DNA of 64,000 nucleotides from Glandiceps talaboti (Eukaryota; Hemichordata; Enteropneusta; Spengelidae): NCBI RefSeq assembly GCF_964340395.1, contig NC_135569.1, positions 2,558,900 to 2,622,899 of the forward strand, read 5' to 3'. Shown piece by piece: positions 40,140 to 53,432 of this stretch (position 1 is its first letter; each line of letters starts with the position of its first letter). The notes under the pieces were generated by a model. It saw only the letters and a program-made list of their open reading frames with translations, ran no database searches and was not told where the DNA came from. The position numbers and the translations under genes were made by a program.

Positions 40140-41280
40140 TGATCCAAATAGAACAGAGAAGCGAAAATGATTTTAAATAAAATAAATAGTGTTTGTTAAT
40201 TTTTAGAACTTGAAACACTAAAGTTACTTCTGAGCAGCGACTATCGTCACCGATTAATCATTAAGTATGCAAACTAAAACAAGTTTTACAAAAAAGATGA
40301 AAACATCCTTGTATCGGATAAAACTTGTAGTTGCAATCTTCAACTGATTAGGGATAAAGTAATGTCAATAGTCTATGAGATGCTGTATGATTCGATTACA
40401 ACGGAGTATCATCAATTATTACTTCAATATCAACGCTAATGCATACAACTGCGAAGGAATTCTCTGCCCTTCGTAAACTGAAATTATAACAATAAACATG
40501 TACCAATTACTTGAAGGCAACTGTTTCATTAATGGACGCATCGCATAATTATTTGGCGACGCTCGTAATACTGCAAGCGAGGATTGCCAAGCATGGCGAC
40601 ACAGGGCCAGACTATGTGGCTACAATTCCTTATCAATTTATTCATCTCTATAGGGTATATGTTGACCACTTAGTTGACATAATTTCAAAGTAGAGTCTTC
40701 ACCCTTAGGGTCATTTCTCACGCAACTGAATCTCCCTGCGTCAGGTTCGTATCGCCTTATGAAAACAAATAGCTTGAAATCAATCTCCTAACTTACAAAT
40801 TGTGATCGATAATTATATCAATTATACCATATTAAATGCTTCGACATCCTGCTAGGGCATGTGTATAAACAAAATAAACTTCTTCCGCTTAACATGGCGT
40901 ATTAGAACATAATTTGAAATTGAATTTCATTTCGTGCCTATCGTCATACATTGGCACCTGGTCTCCATTTTTCTTGCCCCGGGACTTTGGAGTAGGGTGT
41001 GCCTAGCTACCTTGGGGCGTTTGTGTCGCCACTACCGTATACTACGTTCCGATGGTGCTAATCATGACCAAGAAAACTGTTAAATATTGGGTCAATATAC
41101 TCATCATTTTCATCATCAAAATTGCCGCGTAAAGGTCTATTACTTCCTCATGTAATGTAATTTCAGGCACAGGAACTTCGAAGCGAGCAGTTCCTACTAA
41201 ATTTAGTGAACTGTTTTAATAAAAAAGACCTCGAACATTTAACTTAAACATTTTATCTTAAATTGAAAATACTAGTATAC
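40140..41280. other. Intergenic, no gene seen
   Basis: Unique AT-rich sequence; the short frame at 40511-40693 lacks an ATG start and recognised content. Confidence 0.45.
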
Positions 41281-41488
41281 CTGGATATATATATATATAT
41301 AATATATATTATAGATTTGTTTAAAACCGTCCACTCTCCCATTCACTAACCCTATCCATCCATCATTCATTCATATATTCATTTATTCATTCATTCATTC
41401 ATTCAAGTTCTCAATCAATCATAAATTATGTCATGATTGGTTCAAGTTTCCCTTCATTTTTTTCTATAACGATACTCAGTAATTTGTC

Positions 41489-41667
<179 letters not shown>

Positions 41668-42797
41668 ATAGTTAGTGAGTTTCAAAATTCAATTGTATAT
41701 GTATTTCAATCTTTACCCTGATGTGACGATTTTTTAAAGAAATTACAATATGATCTTAAATGATAAAGAGTAAGATGTGCAGTCACCTGGTTAGCTTCCG
41801 AAAACCTCAAACTAGGTCAACGTGAAATGCTGACCTTGAACTTAAATTAGTTAACGACTTTGCACTAATGGAACAGGTGTCCTGGTTTGAAAAAAAATGA
41901 CATTTGTAACTGTCGTATGAAGCTGTCAGTCATGATGTCACGGGTTTAGAAATGCTAAGATACACGCGTTATTTTTACAACCGTAGAACAGGTGCAAATA
42001 CAACAGTTATATGTATAAGTGATTTATTTAGGGAATGGAAATGGACAGGAAATAACAAGAAATTGCAAAATACTAACATTTATTAAATATACATGAAGAC
42101 GAAAGGTTCCTGTACTTTCAAATCATTGCATATTATTCCTCAATTATACTGTTTTCGTTCAGCCAATTTAGGAAAAACGAATGACACAAGAGGCCTTGTC
42201 AATACGAGTCGCTAGACTCGTAGTGATAAATTCCTTAGGTCATGACTATTTTCCGGCTGACATGAAAATATGTACGAATAATATAATAAGTCCTCAAATC
42301 GAGAAAAATAACGGCGATTTGGAACGTTTTTACTCAAATTTCGGGCACCGCATAACCAGTGACGTACAGTGACGTAGACATGGGTTGTTGTGACGTAGAA
42401 CGACCAGGATATATAATCCATATTTTCTGTTCAAAGACAATAACTTGGCTTGTGCATGGTATACTACCAGTTATCAAGCTAAGTCTACTGTATATGCATC
42501 GATTTGTTCCTAAAGAAAGTTTGGTCTTTGACATGTTTGTTGATGTTGCATATCGACTTTAGCCGTAAATGGGGCCTAGGTTACAGACATGTTTCTAAGT
42601 GGTTCTACACATACAACATTTCATTTATTCACTCGTGTCGTAAAATCACTCTACTCCTTTACGATTAATTAGAACGTCAAAAGATACTTAGAGCGGGAAA
42701 ATCACACATTCACGTGGCTTCGCTTCATGCCACTACAGATTTATATCAAACGTATTACTTCATCTCACTGTCTAGCTATAATCTGTAAAGAGGTTCT

Positions 42798-42835
42798 ACC
42801 ATAGACGTTTGAGAGAGCTCTCCAACGTCTATGGT
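42798..42835. other. Perfect-armed hairpin
   Basis: ACCATAGACGTT and AACGTCTATGGT flank TGAGAGAGCTCTCC, whose core GAGAGCTCTC is itself palindromic. The outer CCATAGAC/GTCTATGG pair recurs at other loci (see findings). Confidence 0.7.
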
Positions 42836-44992
42836 TACGTATGATAATTACAAACGTCTAAAAGTTATATGAGTGTCATTTGAAACTTCAAGAACCACAA
42901 CACCAATGACGTCACGCTATGAAGCGTAGAATTAGACAAATGTAGGCATTTCTAGCCCCATATATACTAGCCTTGAATGCATGCTAGTATCCATACACTA
43001 ATTTCTTGAACATGCATGGTTTCCAGACTTGGTATGTTTGTGTTGTTTTAATAATTTAATACATCAAAAACGATGGTCAAGAACCTTAAAGTTGTACTAG
43101 TTGTAACTGAGGTAATTTTTTTTCGATCAGATAAAAACATGTTCATTGAAAATTGTCAAAATACCAATGATTAGACATTGTATATCTCAATTAGATGTCA
43201 GTTTTAGCAGAATAATAGGTTGAAATCATGATTGTATTGAGGGCGCTGATTTTTCGGTGCGGACCCAAAACAAATTGATTGGATATGTTGCACCATACTA
43301 TGTAAATATGTTTACTCACATGTTATTCAATACAGTACAAGATGTGTGATATTAAGACTAAGTCAGTATATCTAACAAGAAAGTGTTCCCGTTGTAACTT
43401 TAACGATGGAAGACTTGTTGTGGAATACTTGCTTTTCTGTTTACCATAGTATGACGTATACCTGAAGTGTCTTGAACAGGGCATGATTTCATGTGGTCTG
43501 ACAATATACTTTATTCACACAAATACCACCCAAGTCCACGATATTACTTTTGCATCATCTATTATTGGAGTTTAAACTCATTGAGTCATCATTTCATTCA
43601 CATCCCCTGACTCACTTGAAGTGACAATTTAATTATTGATCGAATTTTTTTGGGCAAGGACGCAGACCACAGGAAAATTATACTTAATTAACCCCACACC
43701 CTTGAAGAGTGACTCACTTGTGTAGATTTTCAACCACAACACCTTATCTCTCTGTCTAACTCTTTCTATTCATTATCTGTGTCCATTGTCATTGACACAT
43801 TGCATAATAAAAACAATCCATTCATATGTTTGACTTTTGAAAAAGAACATTTCTGTATTTCCTTTCCCGCTGGCAAAATCAGAAGTTTTTACGACGTCTA
43901 GTCATTTTTTCTAAGTTTTTATGACATGGATAAAAGACCTTTGCTTCCGTTTTGAAGCAAACATAACGTCCAAAACGACTATAGTTTAATTTGGGTAAAT
44001 GATGGTAAGTTATAGTTGCCAATATTTGTTAATCAAAATGACCTTTCATTGAAAGCAATAATTGAAGTATAGCAAAGAGGAAAATTGTCACTGACGTATT
44101 TCCGGTTCCGGTTACAATTTCTCGTGGCGACGTATTGGATGAAAAATGAATGAAGGGGCTTGTTTTTTCTGTTTTGCGTGGGTAGAATCGAAGCTTGGCC
44201 TTGGGAAAGAAGGTGAGAACATACTGTAGCGTGTAATGACGTCTTGGAGCAAACACATTGTTCATACGTCGATTTTTCGTAAGTTTTCAGAAATCATCAA
44301 AAAATAATTTTTCAACGACGGTTCTTCATCCAAATCAGCTATACCAGATAAATTTGAGAATTTATATAATTCAGTTCAATCCTTGCAAGGTTTAGGTCAA
44401 GTTTGTCTACAGATTTGGCGCTAGTTTTGTAAGTTATGTCTTTAATAATAATTGCAGTTAAATATACGTTTTCCTCTATAGGCTGCACAATTTGCCATAA
44501 AGAAAACTTTATCACTATTCGACTTGTAAGTCGTAAATGATAACATTGACAAAAAAAACTAGCAAAGACGTCTTGCTGCAGTTATATTATTTGTCAAAGT
44601 ATGAAACCAAAAAACAGCCTCGCTCTGAATCCATTAATTAAGTAATAAAGAGCGCCACCTAGAAATTGCCAAAATTCGAATTCACATTTTTCTTTGCAGC
44701 CACCATAATTTTTCGGTAATAACTGGCATAAGTGTCCATACTGCTATTTGAAAATTAATATTTCAGGATGCTATAATCAAAGGAAGTTGATTCAATACTT
44801 ATTACGTTTTTTTTGGTGTGTGTATAAGAGGCAAGACAAATGTGAGATTATTTCTATCTTGTCAGGGCTGAACGACTAGTCGCACTCTTTACTATTCACG
44901 TTCAGACTTTTTCTTCAAACTTGAGGACTTTGCCGGGTAGGCGATTTAACGTTGCTTTTAATAGTCCTATATGGTTGGTAATAGGATTTTGT
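42836..44992. other. Intergenic, one possible promoter-proximal segment
   Basis: Mostly AT-rich unique DNA. At 44095-44213, GACGTATTTCCGGTTCCGG (ETS-like GGAA cores on the minus strand) is followed at 44147 by ATG and 22 open codons to a GTGAGA donor. No second exon was found, so no gene is called. Confidence 0.3.
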
Positions 44993-45110
44993 AGTCGGTT
45001 AAGACAGTTATTGAGATTAGATTTTTCAGTCAGTTAAGACAATTATTGAGATTGGATTTTTCAGTCAGTTAAGACAGTTATTGAGATTTTTCAGTCGATG
45101 TGGACCGTTA
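44993..45110. repeat. 37-bp tandem repeat, 3 units
   Basis: AGTCAGTTAAGACAGTTATT plus GAGATTGGATTTTTC recurs three times, the last shortened. A fourth decayed unit is visible to about 45150. Confidence 0.9.
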
Positions 45111-45514
45111 TCGTTGAGACTAACATTCATTGTTATCACTGAGATATTTCAGTTACTTCGGACAGTTATTCAGGTTTAACTTAAATTCTTTTTAGTCACA
45201 TCCTTTTTCTTTGTAAGCTTTCTTTGTTAATAACAAATGAAGGGACTTTCCTTACAAACTAAGACCCCTATTTGAGGATTTCTTCAAAAGTAGTATTTGG
45301 TCAAGGATCCGGCATATACACAGTATGCATGTCACGTGACAGGTGCAGGTTTCGATAATGTAGGCAACTGAGGTCACCGCGAAGTCAATGACCCTTTCAT
45401 TGCCTGTTACGAGTACGGAGATTTCACTTTGTACACACGAGAAGCAATTTGATAAATATTTGTGTGGCAAGTCGATAGATAGAAGTTTAAAGTAGTGAGT
45501 GTATAAATACTCTC

Positions 45515-45665
45515 TCCCTCCTCTCTCTCTCTCTCTCTCGCTCTCTCTCTCCCCCTCTCTCTCGCTCCCCCCTCTCCCTCTCTCTCTCTTTCTCTTTCTC
45601 TCTCTCCCTCTCTCTCTCTTTTTTCTCTCTCTCTTTCTCTCTCTCTCTCTGTCTCTCTCTCTCTC

Positions 45666-45735
<70 letters not shown>
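45515..45735. repeat. (CT)n array with CCCTCT and TTTCTC interruptions
   Basis: Pyrimidine-only strand for over 200 bases, purest at 45670-45735. It could form H-DNA; encoded Ser/Leu and Arg/Glu frames are artefacts. Confidence 0.95.
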
Positions 45736-45738
<3 letters not shown>

Positions 45739-46277
45739 TCTAGTGGTGTAGAGATGTTCACTATAACGTCTCTCAATTCTGTATTCGTTTACTGCAGATA
45801 TTTTTGTCAAAGCCCTTCGTTGCATTTTTTACCCAGTTTTTACTCCAGTTAAGTGTCATATCTATATATTTCTCAATCTCAATTTATTTCTCTCTGTGTC
45901 GAACCTCCAAACGTCCAATATTATGCAGTCTGTTGTATTTTAACCACCGACCCGAATGTAGAATAGAGTCGACAAAACGTTGACATATTGTAAACATAAG
46001 GTTTAAATGCCGTAATCCCGATTAACGAACAAGGGATTAGAGGCACTTTAAAATTCAAATAGTTGACACAAATACTTGACGAGAATTTTGACATAGCTAT
46101 AAACATAGCCATGTCACAATGTCATAATTGATTTATATGGTGAAAAGTTGACATATGCCTGTAAAAATGGTATTTCTGGCGCCAAACATCTTTCAACATT
46201 AATACAAACAGTTTCCGGTACATACAGAAGTTAGCAACGACAAACATACTTGAGTATAGTCAACGAGTTCATTAACG

Positions 46278-46391
46278 GCTACCCTAGTCTACAAACTATA
46301 CGTGTGAGCTAGTTTTTTTCCACGATCTCTGTCTCCCGAGAGATCGTAGAAAACGGGCCCACACGTGATAGTTTGTAAACTACGAGTAGCC
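46278..46391. mobile_element. 114-bp near-perfect palindrome, MITE-like
   Basis: GGCTAC...CTAGTCTACAAACTAT on the left pairs with ATAGTTTGTAAACTACGAG and GTAGCC on the right. The centre, CACGATCTCT and AGAGATCGT, pairs around TGTCTCCCG. It folds into one long hairpin. No clear target duplication and no gene. Confidence 0.6.
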
Positions 46392-47397
46392 CAAACTTGA
46401 CTCGACAAACTGGTTTCCAAGTCAGATGCCAAGACTCTGGGCTAGACTCGTGTTACTTCTGAATCAGAACTTTTCTGTGATCAACCACCGGATGATCATA
46501 TAATATGGTAACCTCAAGTCTTTCCATATGGTCAAATCAACTAAAAGTGCTGCAAGTGTGAGCCTACTATAATCACCATGTCTGTTATCGAATACCTTAA
46601 CACCTGTCGTCGGAATACCGTGCACAGAGACGTTACACTACATTCAAGTTAGCGATTACTTAAAATCTTCCTTGGCATCGAGCCAAATTTGATGGAACGA
46701 TGGTATTTCTTGGTTCTTCTTAAAACATTATCATAAATCTTGTATGGAATTTATGATGTGATGACGTAATGGTATTGACTCATCACATTTAGTTTCATGA
46801 ATTTACTAAGAAAATATAAGGGTAGGTCCTTTCTACCTCCATGCTATTGTGCACATTTTAATATAATGACGGGGAAAATACATGAATTGCAAGCGTGATG
46901 GCTTAGAGGTTGTAAACACGGTTATATTCTCTCTCTACCGGTTAAAGTTGGGTATTTCTTTTGGATTTTGGATTTGTAAAACAGTTTTGTCATGGCTTCC
47001 TACTTGAGAAATCAATGTGAAACAAAATATGCCAAGTCCTTGTTTGTAATTCAATACTTTGCAAGAAGCTGAAAAATGTGTAAAAAGTTTGGTATTGTAC
47101 GTACAATTTATGCAAAAGCATTTACCTTTGATTTCTACGATTTTTAGAAAGTGACACTTTTTCTAAAATGTTGTAAATGAACGATTGAAAGTAACTAGTA
47201 ATGGTTTGCATAATGCGATGTTACAAATCTCACATTAGCTAGTAATGATTTACATAATGCGATGAAGAAGGGGAGGGGTGTCTAGGTATATATGGTAGAA
47301 GAGGAGGGGTGTGTCCAGGTATACTTGGTGAAAGGTAAGGGGTGCCAGTGAGTTTAGGATTTCACCGTGATTCACAATCGTAATATAATGCTATATG

Positions 47398-47668
47398 GAT
47401 TGGGTGAGGGAGTGGGATAGAGGGTGGGGGTGGGGGCAGGGGGTGAGGGAGTGGGGTAGAAGGTGAGGGAGTGGGATAGGGGTGGTAGGAGTGGGGTAGA
47501 GGGTGAGGGAGGGGTGGGGTTGGGAGTGGGGTATGGGTGAAGGGGTAGGGGTGAGGGAGTGGGGGTAGAGGTGAAGGAGTGGGGTAGGGGGAGGGAGTGG
47601 GGTAGGGGTGAGGGAGTGGGGTGGAGGGAGTGGAGTAGGGGGTGAGGGAGTGGGGGTAGGGGTGAGGG
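47398..47668. repeat. G-rich minisatellite (GTGAGGGAGTGGGGTAGGG units)
   Basis: About 270 bases of imperfect 17-20 base units. The + strand has several runs of three to five G at short spacing (for example 47421-47445), so it could form G-quadruplexes. Confidence 0.9.
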
Positions 47669-48466
47669 AATGAATCATATACTTATATTCTTTTGATTTC
47701 AATAAATCTCGAATCTTTCCATACAACATATTGTAGGAATTGATCGGGTACATCCAGGCTTGGAAATTGATAACTTTTTCGGACTGTAGATACTTTTGGA
47801 GAGGTATAGACTTAGCCAATTGTTTGATGTACCATGTGACAAGTAGCTCTTTCCGGCGATTTGCCACTATGGTAGGTGAAGTACTAATGTCGTGTTTTCC
47901 CTACTTAAGAGTCATATTGACCACTTCAACCAAGTTTTATTTATGGTTTTGACAAAACCTTGTGCTCGAGATTATCAGAGGCAATAAATATCTAATCGCA
48001 AACTTGACTCCTGATACGAATGACGACATTGAGGAAAATAAAGACGTAAAAATGACAAAAATAACTTCAATGTTTGCTCACAAAATGCCATCGATGATGT
48101 CAGAGATTTAAATTTTGATTGAAATCAATCAAGCACGAACTGCTGGACCTGACAGTGTCTGTACGTTACGTGTGAGGCGTGAATGTTTCTATCATTGAAA
48201 GGTCACCAAGGGGTCACGCCGAGAAACAATAACGCGAGTTTATTTTTCCTTCTCCGAACTATGCAGTGATTGTCATTGTTAAGGACGAGTGGGTGTTTCT
48301 AAGTGATGGAGTTTATTACAAAAACGCATCGTTTTGTTAAAAGGTAAGCGTAAAATATCAACAATGAATACACGAAACGAAGCCAAAATAATAGATAATA
48401 ATGTTATTGACATACATGCGTCAATGCGTTGACACGATGAATTGTGATGAAACAGTTCATGTCCTC

Positions 48467-48499
48467 ATTTGCATAATTTCGTTGCCTGGCAACGTCATC
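48467..48499. promoter_or_regulatory. Octamer, X-box and CRE-like cluster
   Basis: ATTTGCAT (48467-48474), perfect X-box palindrome GTTGCCTGGCAAC (48481-48493), directly abutted by GTCATCA (CGTCA is a CRE half-site). Three known binding motifs in 33 bases is unusual. A minor open segment, ATG at 48306 to a GTAAGC donor at 48344 (MEFITKTHRFVK), lies 140 bases away but is too short to call. Confidence 0.5.
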
Positions 48500-51400
48500 A
48501 GGGGTCTTCACTGATTAATGTGTGACCTTTAGCGTGTGATGTAAAGTTAATACAAGCTAATGGAAATAGTCGATATGAAAAATGATCATTCAGAATCGAC
48601 ATTTCAAAGTGACCCCAAACGCAAGATTTGCTGTCAAAAATTATTAAAAAATAAAAAAGGTAACAATGCTTGCGAGTGATCAAGCAATTATGATCAAGTC
48701 AATATTAAGGAAAGTCTAAGAAATTCACACTCTGACATTTACACATAAAGTTAACGCTATATTTTCTACGTCACGGCATGTACGATTGTCAACACCTGTA
48801 TAGTCCTAACAGTAACACAACCATCCTGAGCTTGACTCGTTCCTGACTTCACAAAGCGTGTAGAAAAATTAGGTCAGCGTATACTAAAACACATGCTAAC
48901 GTAATCGTCGTTCACTATAAGTTAACATAGCAGATGGGCTAATAAATTATTTACCAGTCACTCAATAAATAACGTTTTGATTTTAAAACACAGACCTCTT
49001 TCCCTTCGTTGTTGTATGCAATTGTGTGTGTGTGGGGGGGGGGGTCCTACCCTTCAGAATGACTGGGTCGGGATGAAGGACGTACATATAGGTCAATACG
49101 AGTTTGTCTTCAACTAGGAAGTTAACCACACGTGAGATGTGCATGGACATGTTTTGTAATTGCGATATGATATCAAATAAATAGCCAAACTTTGAAAGTT
49201 TAAAACGTATGACGACATGCATTTGTAATATGGTTCTTCTACGAATAATTCAGACGTGCATTAAGTTACATTCCAGGTATACTGTCCGTTATCGTTTGTC
49301 TGATCGTACTATATATTAATACCGCTTTGCTTTTTTTCTCATAACGTTGTGTCAACAAAAAACTCGTCAATTTTACCTTGGTGATTTTGGAGGGTGTTAA
49401 ACCGGTAATGCATTTCTGCGTTGTTGTGAGAGCTTGGTAGCTTAATGGGTCAAACTTCTGTGTATAGAAGGTACGCTACAAGGCCCGCTGATGGTGTCAG
49501 CTCAGGGAACACAATTTGTTACGTTCAAGAGATATACCGCGGAGTTCGGCTTTAGAAATTTGTATCCACGTGGGTCAACCCTACTTGACTTCCTGACACG
49601 TCTTTTGATCAGGTTGTGTTAACTTTGTTAGATGAAAACGTAGAGTGGACAAACGGTGTCAAAAAGCATACAATACAGTCAAAAGAACCCGTCCACACCA
49701 CTAGCCCCTTTTCACACGTCTTATTGAAAATTCCAGGCAAACTATGCAACTGAACTGCCAATCTCCTGCCCCTATGAATAAGTCCCACTGTCACCCACAT
49801 CGAATAAGTCACCTAATAAGCATACAAGTAATAAATTGGGGTCGTTTGTTAGGGAAATGGTGATCTAAATTTAGTCAAAACTGATAAAAACATCCAGAAG
49901 ATACAAGGTATTTCTTATCATTAGGAAATACCGCTTTTCAAAGCAACACGTTTTCTGTGGTTCTTTCCTTAAAGTAAAAACGCGTTAGATTTAACAAAGA
50001 AACAGACTAGACAGTCTAAATTATGGCAGGTTCATTATACAGCACTGATTAAGTCGAATTCGTTGGCTTATTTAGGAACTCAATTAGACATTCAAAAGTA
50101 GCGAAACATTGCTCATTTGCTCTGCAAGTTAAAGTTGTGGGTGGCATGGAATACACGACCATTGCGAGACCTAGGATACAAATTTTGCTGTCAACATAGA
50201 GTTTGTCAAACCTTTCGGATCCTGGTATTTTTTGACCAATTTTAATCAAATTAAAATTGCAATTACAGAAATGATGCCGCCTGAAATGTTTGACTCTGCA
50301 ACAAACTTTTCCTGCTCATAAAACTAATTGTCACTTATGAACAGAAAATTATGATTGTATATGGCTGCCAAATAGTTGATTTACTCAACTTTACGTTCTA
50401 AACTGGTCATACCTGGCTCATTTTGCATAACGCTTGTTGACAACGAGTCTAATGGCACCAAAATTCAATAAAGTCAAACTTTTAGTCGGCATTTGTCAGT
50501 GTTTTAGAGGCATATGTAAGTTGTAGAATAAAGTAAACATCGGCTGTATGTTGAATTGAGGATAAAATATTGGTTGGCTACTGCCACGACGTGACGGACA
50601 TACATCAAGATATTATTTTAATAATGGGCAAATCGTCCGCTATTGAGTCAATATTTTGAACTGAAAACTACGACACATTTTATATTTATTACATATTTTT
50701 GATACCATAATTGATACGCTTATTTTCAACAGTTTGTACAGAATTCTATATATTTAAGTTAATGCGTTTTACTCTCAATATCGTCATTAACTCTTCACTC
50801 GACCTCACTATCAATTTCAGGGCTGTTGCCTTGTTGTACTCCGTGCATGGAGTTTTAGGAAAGACCCAAGGTCTGTAGCTTGGATTTTATCTTGTTCTGT
50901 CCCACAGTCAACGTCAGACTGACACGAAATATATATTTGTACTTCACGATTGCTGCGGTTCAAAATGTTCAAAATTTCGTTACCAATAAATTTATTCAAA
51001 AGTTCACTTTACGGACATGATCATGAGTCCCTATAGCGACCCTATTAAAATTTTGAAAAAGACCAATAAAACGGTTGAGGGTATTTGATGATAGGGGGAA
51101 GTCAGTTGGGACTGACAAGGTGGGCAATTTTAAGGACACAATCGGTGGCAATGCGAGTTGTAATAGTGGGCCCACATTAATGACGTTACGATTTAATATA
51201 TGCAATACAAGCCCGCGCACTTAACGCCAATTGAAGCATTTCACAGGGAAGCAAGTGTCTACTCGGCCCTTTGTGCAGCGCCTGCTTAGCGTTCCTATGT
51301 ACGGTCCATTTGGGCGTTTCTTCTTTCGCGTTATTGTTTTACTTAAGCTTCCGTCTTATTGGCTACAGCCTGCTTGCATTTTCTACTCAAGCTCGAGGCG

Positions 51401-51508
51401 TAATATACATTTGAAAACGTCCACTGACAGAGAGAATACCCCCAGATTGCATGTGACGTCCACAGTTGAGATTATTCTTTGGTAGTATACGCTGAATCCG
51501 ACAGAGGC
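48500..51508. other. Intergenic, no gene seen
   Basis: AT-rich unique DNA. The last 250 bases (51200-51500) are richer in GC and may be the promoter and 5' UTR of the next gene; TTTAATATATGC at 51191-51202 is TATA-like. Confidence 0.45.
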
Positions 51509-51682
51509 ATGAAGTCGTTGATTCTGGCTTTAGCTTTACTGGTAGTCGTCTTTAGCGACACCCACACCGTCGCTCTTTCCTACGACCGAGACTACCTCGA
51601 CCGGAATGGATATCCTGAGGACGACGAGAATGATTATGCCGAGTTACCGTACTCACTAGCTACACGGACGAACGACGAGCGG
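51509..51682 (+). CDS. Signal-peptide exon of a putative secreted protein
   Basis: 58 whole codons from ATG to a GTGAGT donor. Residues 1-22 (MKSLILALALLVVVFSDTHT and VA) form a classic signal peptide: basic n-region, 12-residue hydrophobic core, and a polar end suited to signal peptidase. Residues 23-58 are acidic and Tyr-rich (YDRDYLDRNGYPEDDENDY), like a propeptide. Base composition and codon use are coding-like against an AT-rich background. The family is not recognised. The phase at the donor is 0. Confidence 0.5.
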
Positions 51683-53338
51683 GTGAGTATGACTATTAGC
51701 GACCCTATACACATTAGTGAGTCCGCCTCTGTTGTATGTATTTGTGAAGCCACACACACGCGCAATGGGTCGACCGTGTTAAGCGTTTATATGTGCATTT
51801 AAGCATGCGATCTACAAGTACACGGCTTTGTTGACTTAAATACGATGTACAATGCGGCGTGGATGCCACAGTAGACTTGATCTTAACCCTTACATTTACA
51901 CAACATACTAGTAATCAAGTAAGAACAGGGCTTCGTTCTCATTTCACTCAGCTAGACACATTGGTTGTAAAACTCCGAGTCTCCGATACTGTTGGCGAAA
52001 ATGTACTTTTAATGTGAAAGGGTTGCGATAGTTTTGAAAGAGCACACTTAAAACTAACAAGACTTTTAGTCCTAAGTGTGTCACCAAATCGTCGTCGGAG
52101 ATCTAGCTCGCAGTTAAAACACCGCTCAAAGTTCAACTGTCAAACTAGCATTGCTGATGCTTTGTGTTGATGTACACAGCAATCTTCAAGTTGTTCAAAG
52201 CCCCGTCCACCAACAGTGGAGGCCCGATACCTTACCGGGAGGGATCGCTACCAGATACAGTATTAACAGCGAGACATGAGTGATAACTCGTTCGGTAAAT
52301 AGCCTCATTTGTTGGTCGTCTTTTAGCTGAAGTTACCGGCCCTCCAGGCAAAACCTTCTATGATTTTCACTGCTACCATTTAGGTTACTCGTCAAAACAA
52401 AGCTGCGAACTGACCAACAACCATTTTCGTAGTCTTATGTCGAATATTGGGAAAATTCTAGTTGACTATCTTCTGGACGTCTGTGATCTCCGTGAACTGA
52501 ACGTTTTAACTGTTCCAAAAATTGAAAAGAGAACGTAAACTTATATTTTTTTGGACCTACATGTAAACGTCATGTTAGAGTTGTTAAAAGATTTGAGGAA
52601 GCCCTATACAAATCATGCTAAAATGACAGTTTCCTCCAAGTATTGACACTGTCCATGTATAACGACTGTATAGACAGACTATTCAAGTATAGTTTCTAAC
52701 TTTTTTGTATAATTTTTCGACAACTAAATCTAGGATTGTGTTTAATGTGAACAGCTCAACTGGATCATTGTATATCAACTCTGTAGTAGCAATTCCTTGA
52801 TACCTAAACTAACTTGTACATACGCTGGTGACCAGTAACTCTGACATGGACCTATGTAAGCCCCCTCAAACATTACACAAAGCCGTGAAATTTTCTTACT
52901 CCAAATCTTTGAATAGGTATTTCAAATAACATTCACTTCTACTTTTTGTTGTTTCTATTTTCTTAAAATTTTATTTATTTTGCAGGGGATTTTTTCCCCT
53001 GTGCAAATGTTACTGTGTGTACATACCGAGCGTATTTGGTTTGCGGTACTCCGCGTGTAGTGTGTCAGTAACCCTGTATGTATTCTACCCGTACAGTCGG
53101 TTTATCCATTTTTCATCGTGATATCAATATCGGAATATTTTCGCGTAAAAATTTAATATTTCAAAGATTCTGATAAAATGACGCGAAATTTGCGAAAATG
53201 TAGAATTGTTATGAAATTATTTATATAATAGGAGATCGACGTTTCAAAACGAATCGATATTGTATATATATGTAATGCATTAATAGTATGCTTAATGTAC
53301 TCTGCAAAATAATATAAATACACGACTGTTCCCTCAAG

Positions 53339-53432
53339 TGTAGGCCCGTTGACTCTCTGGTGCCGAATGCGCAGAGCGAGCGGCGTCACTCCCTGTGTCG
53401 CGACACCACTCAACGTTCAGCCGACATTTGTC
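53339..53432 (+). CDS. Candidate exon 2 of the putative secreted protein
   Basis: The acceptor CCCTCAAG at 53338 joins in phase 0 to CRPVDSLVPNAQSERRHSLC, then RDTTQRSADIC and one base before a strong GTAAGT donor. The segment is much richer in GC than its surroundings and has three cysteines. An acceptor five bases on (53343) would hit a stop after the first exon, so 53339 is chosen if no exon lies between. No RNA evidence. Confidence 0.3.

Noticed and set aside
45252-45852. Arg/Glu-rich ORF that could be taken for a nuclear RE-repeat protein
   Set aside because: A CT/GA microsatellite explains the whole charged segment and no splice-supported exons flank it.
47669-47867. Minus-strand frame ANRRKELLVTWYIKQLAKSI and on
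   Set aside because: No ATG start and no recognisable family; it runs into a G-rich minisatellite. Possible decayed retroelement, but unsupported.
48467-48530. MHC class II style S-X-Y promoter
   Set aside because: X and X2-like sites are present, but the Y box position reads CTGATTAATG, lacking the CCAAT core.
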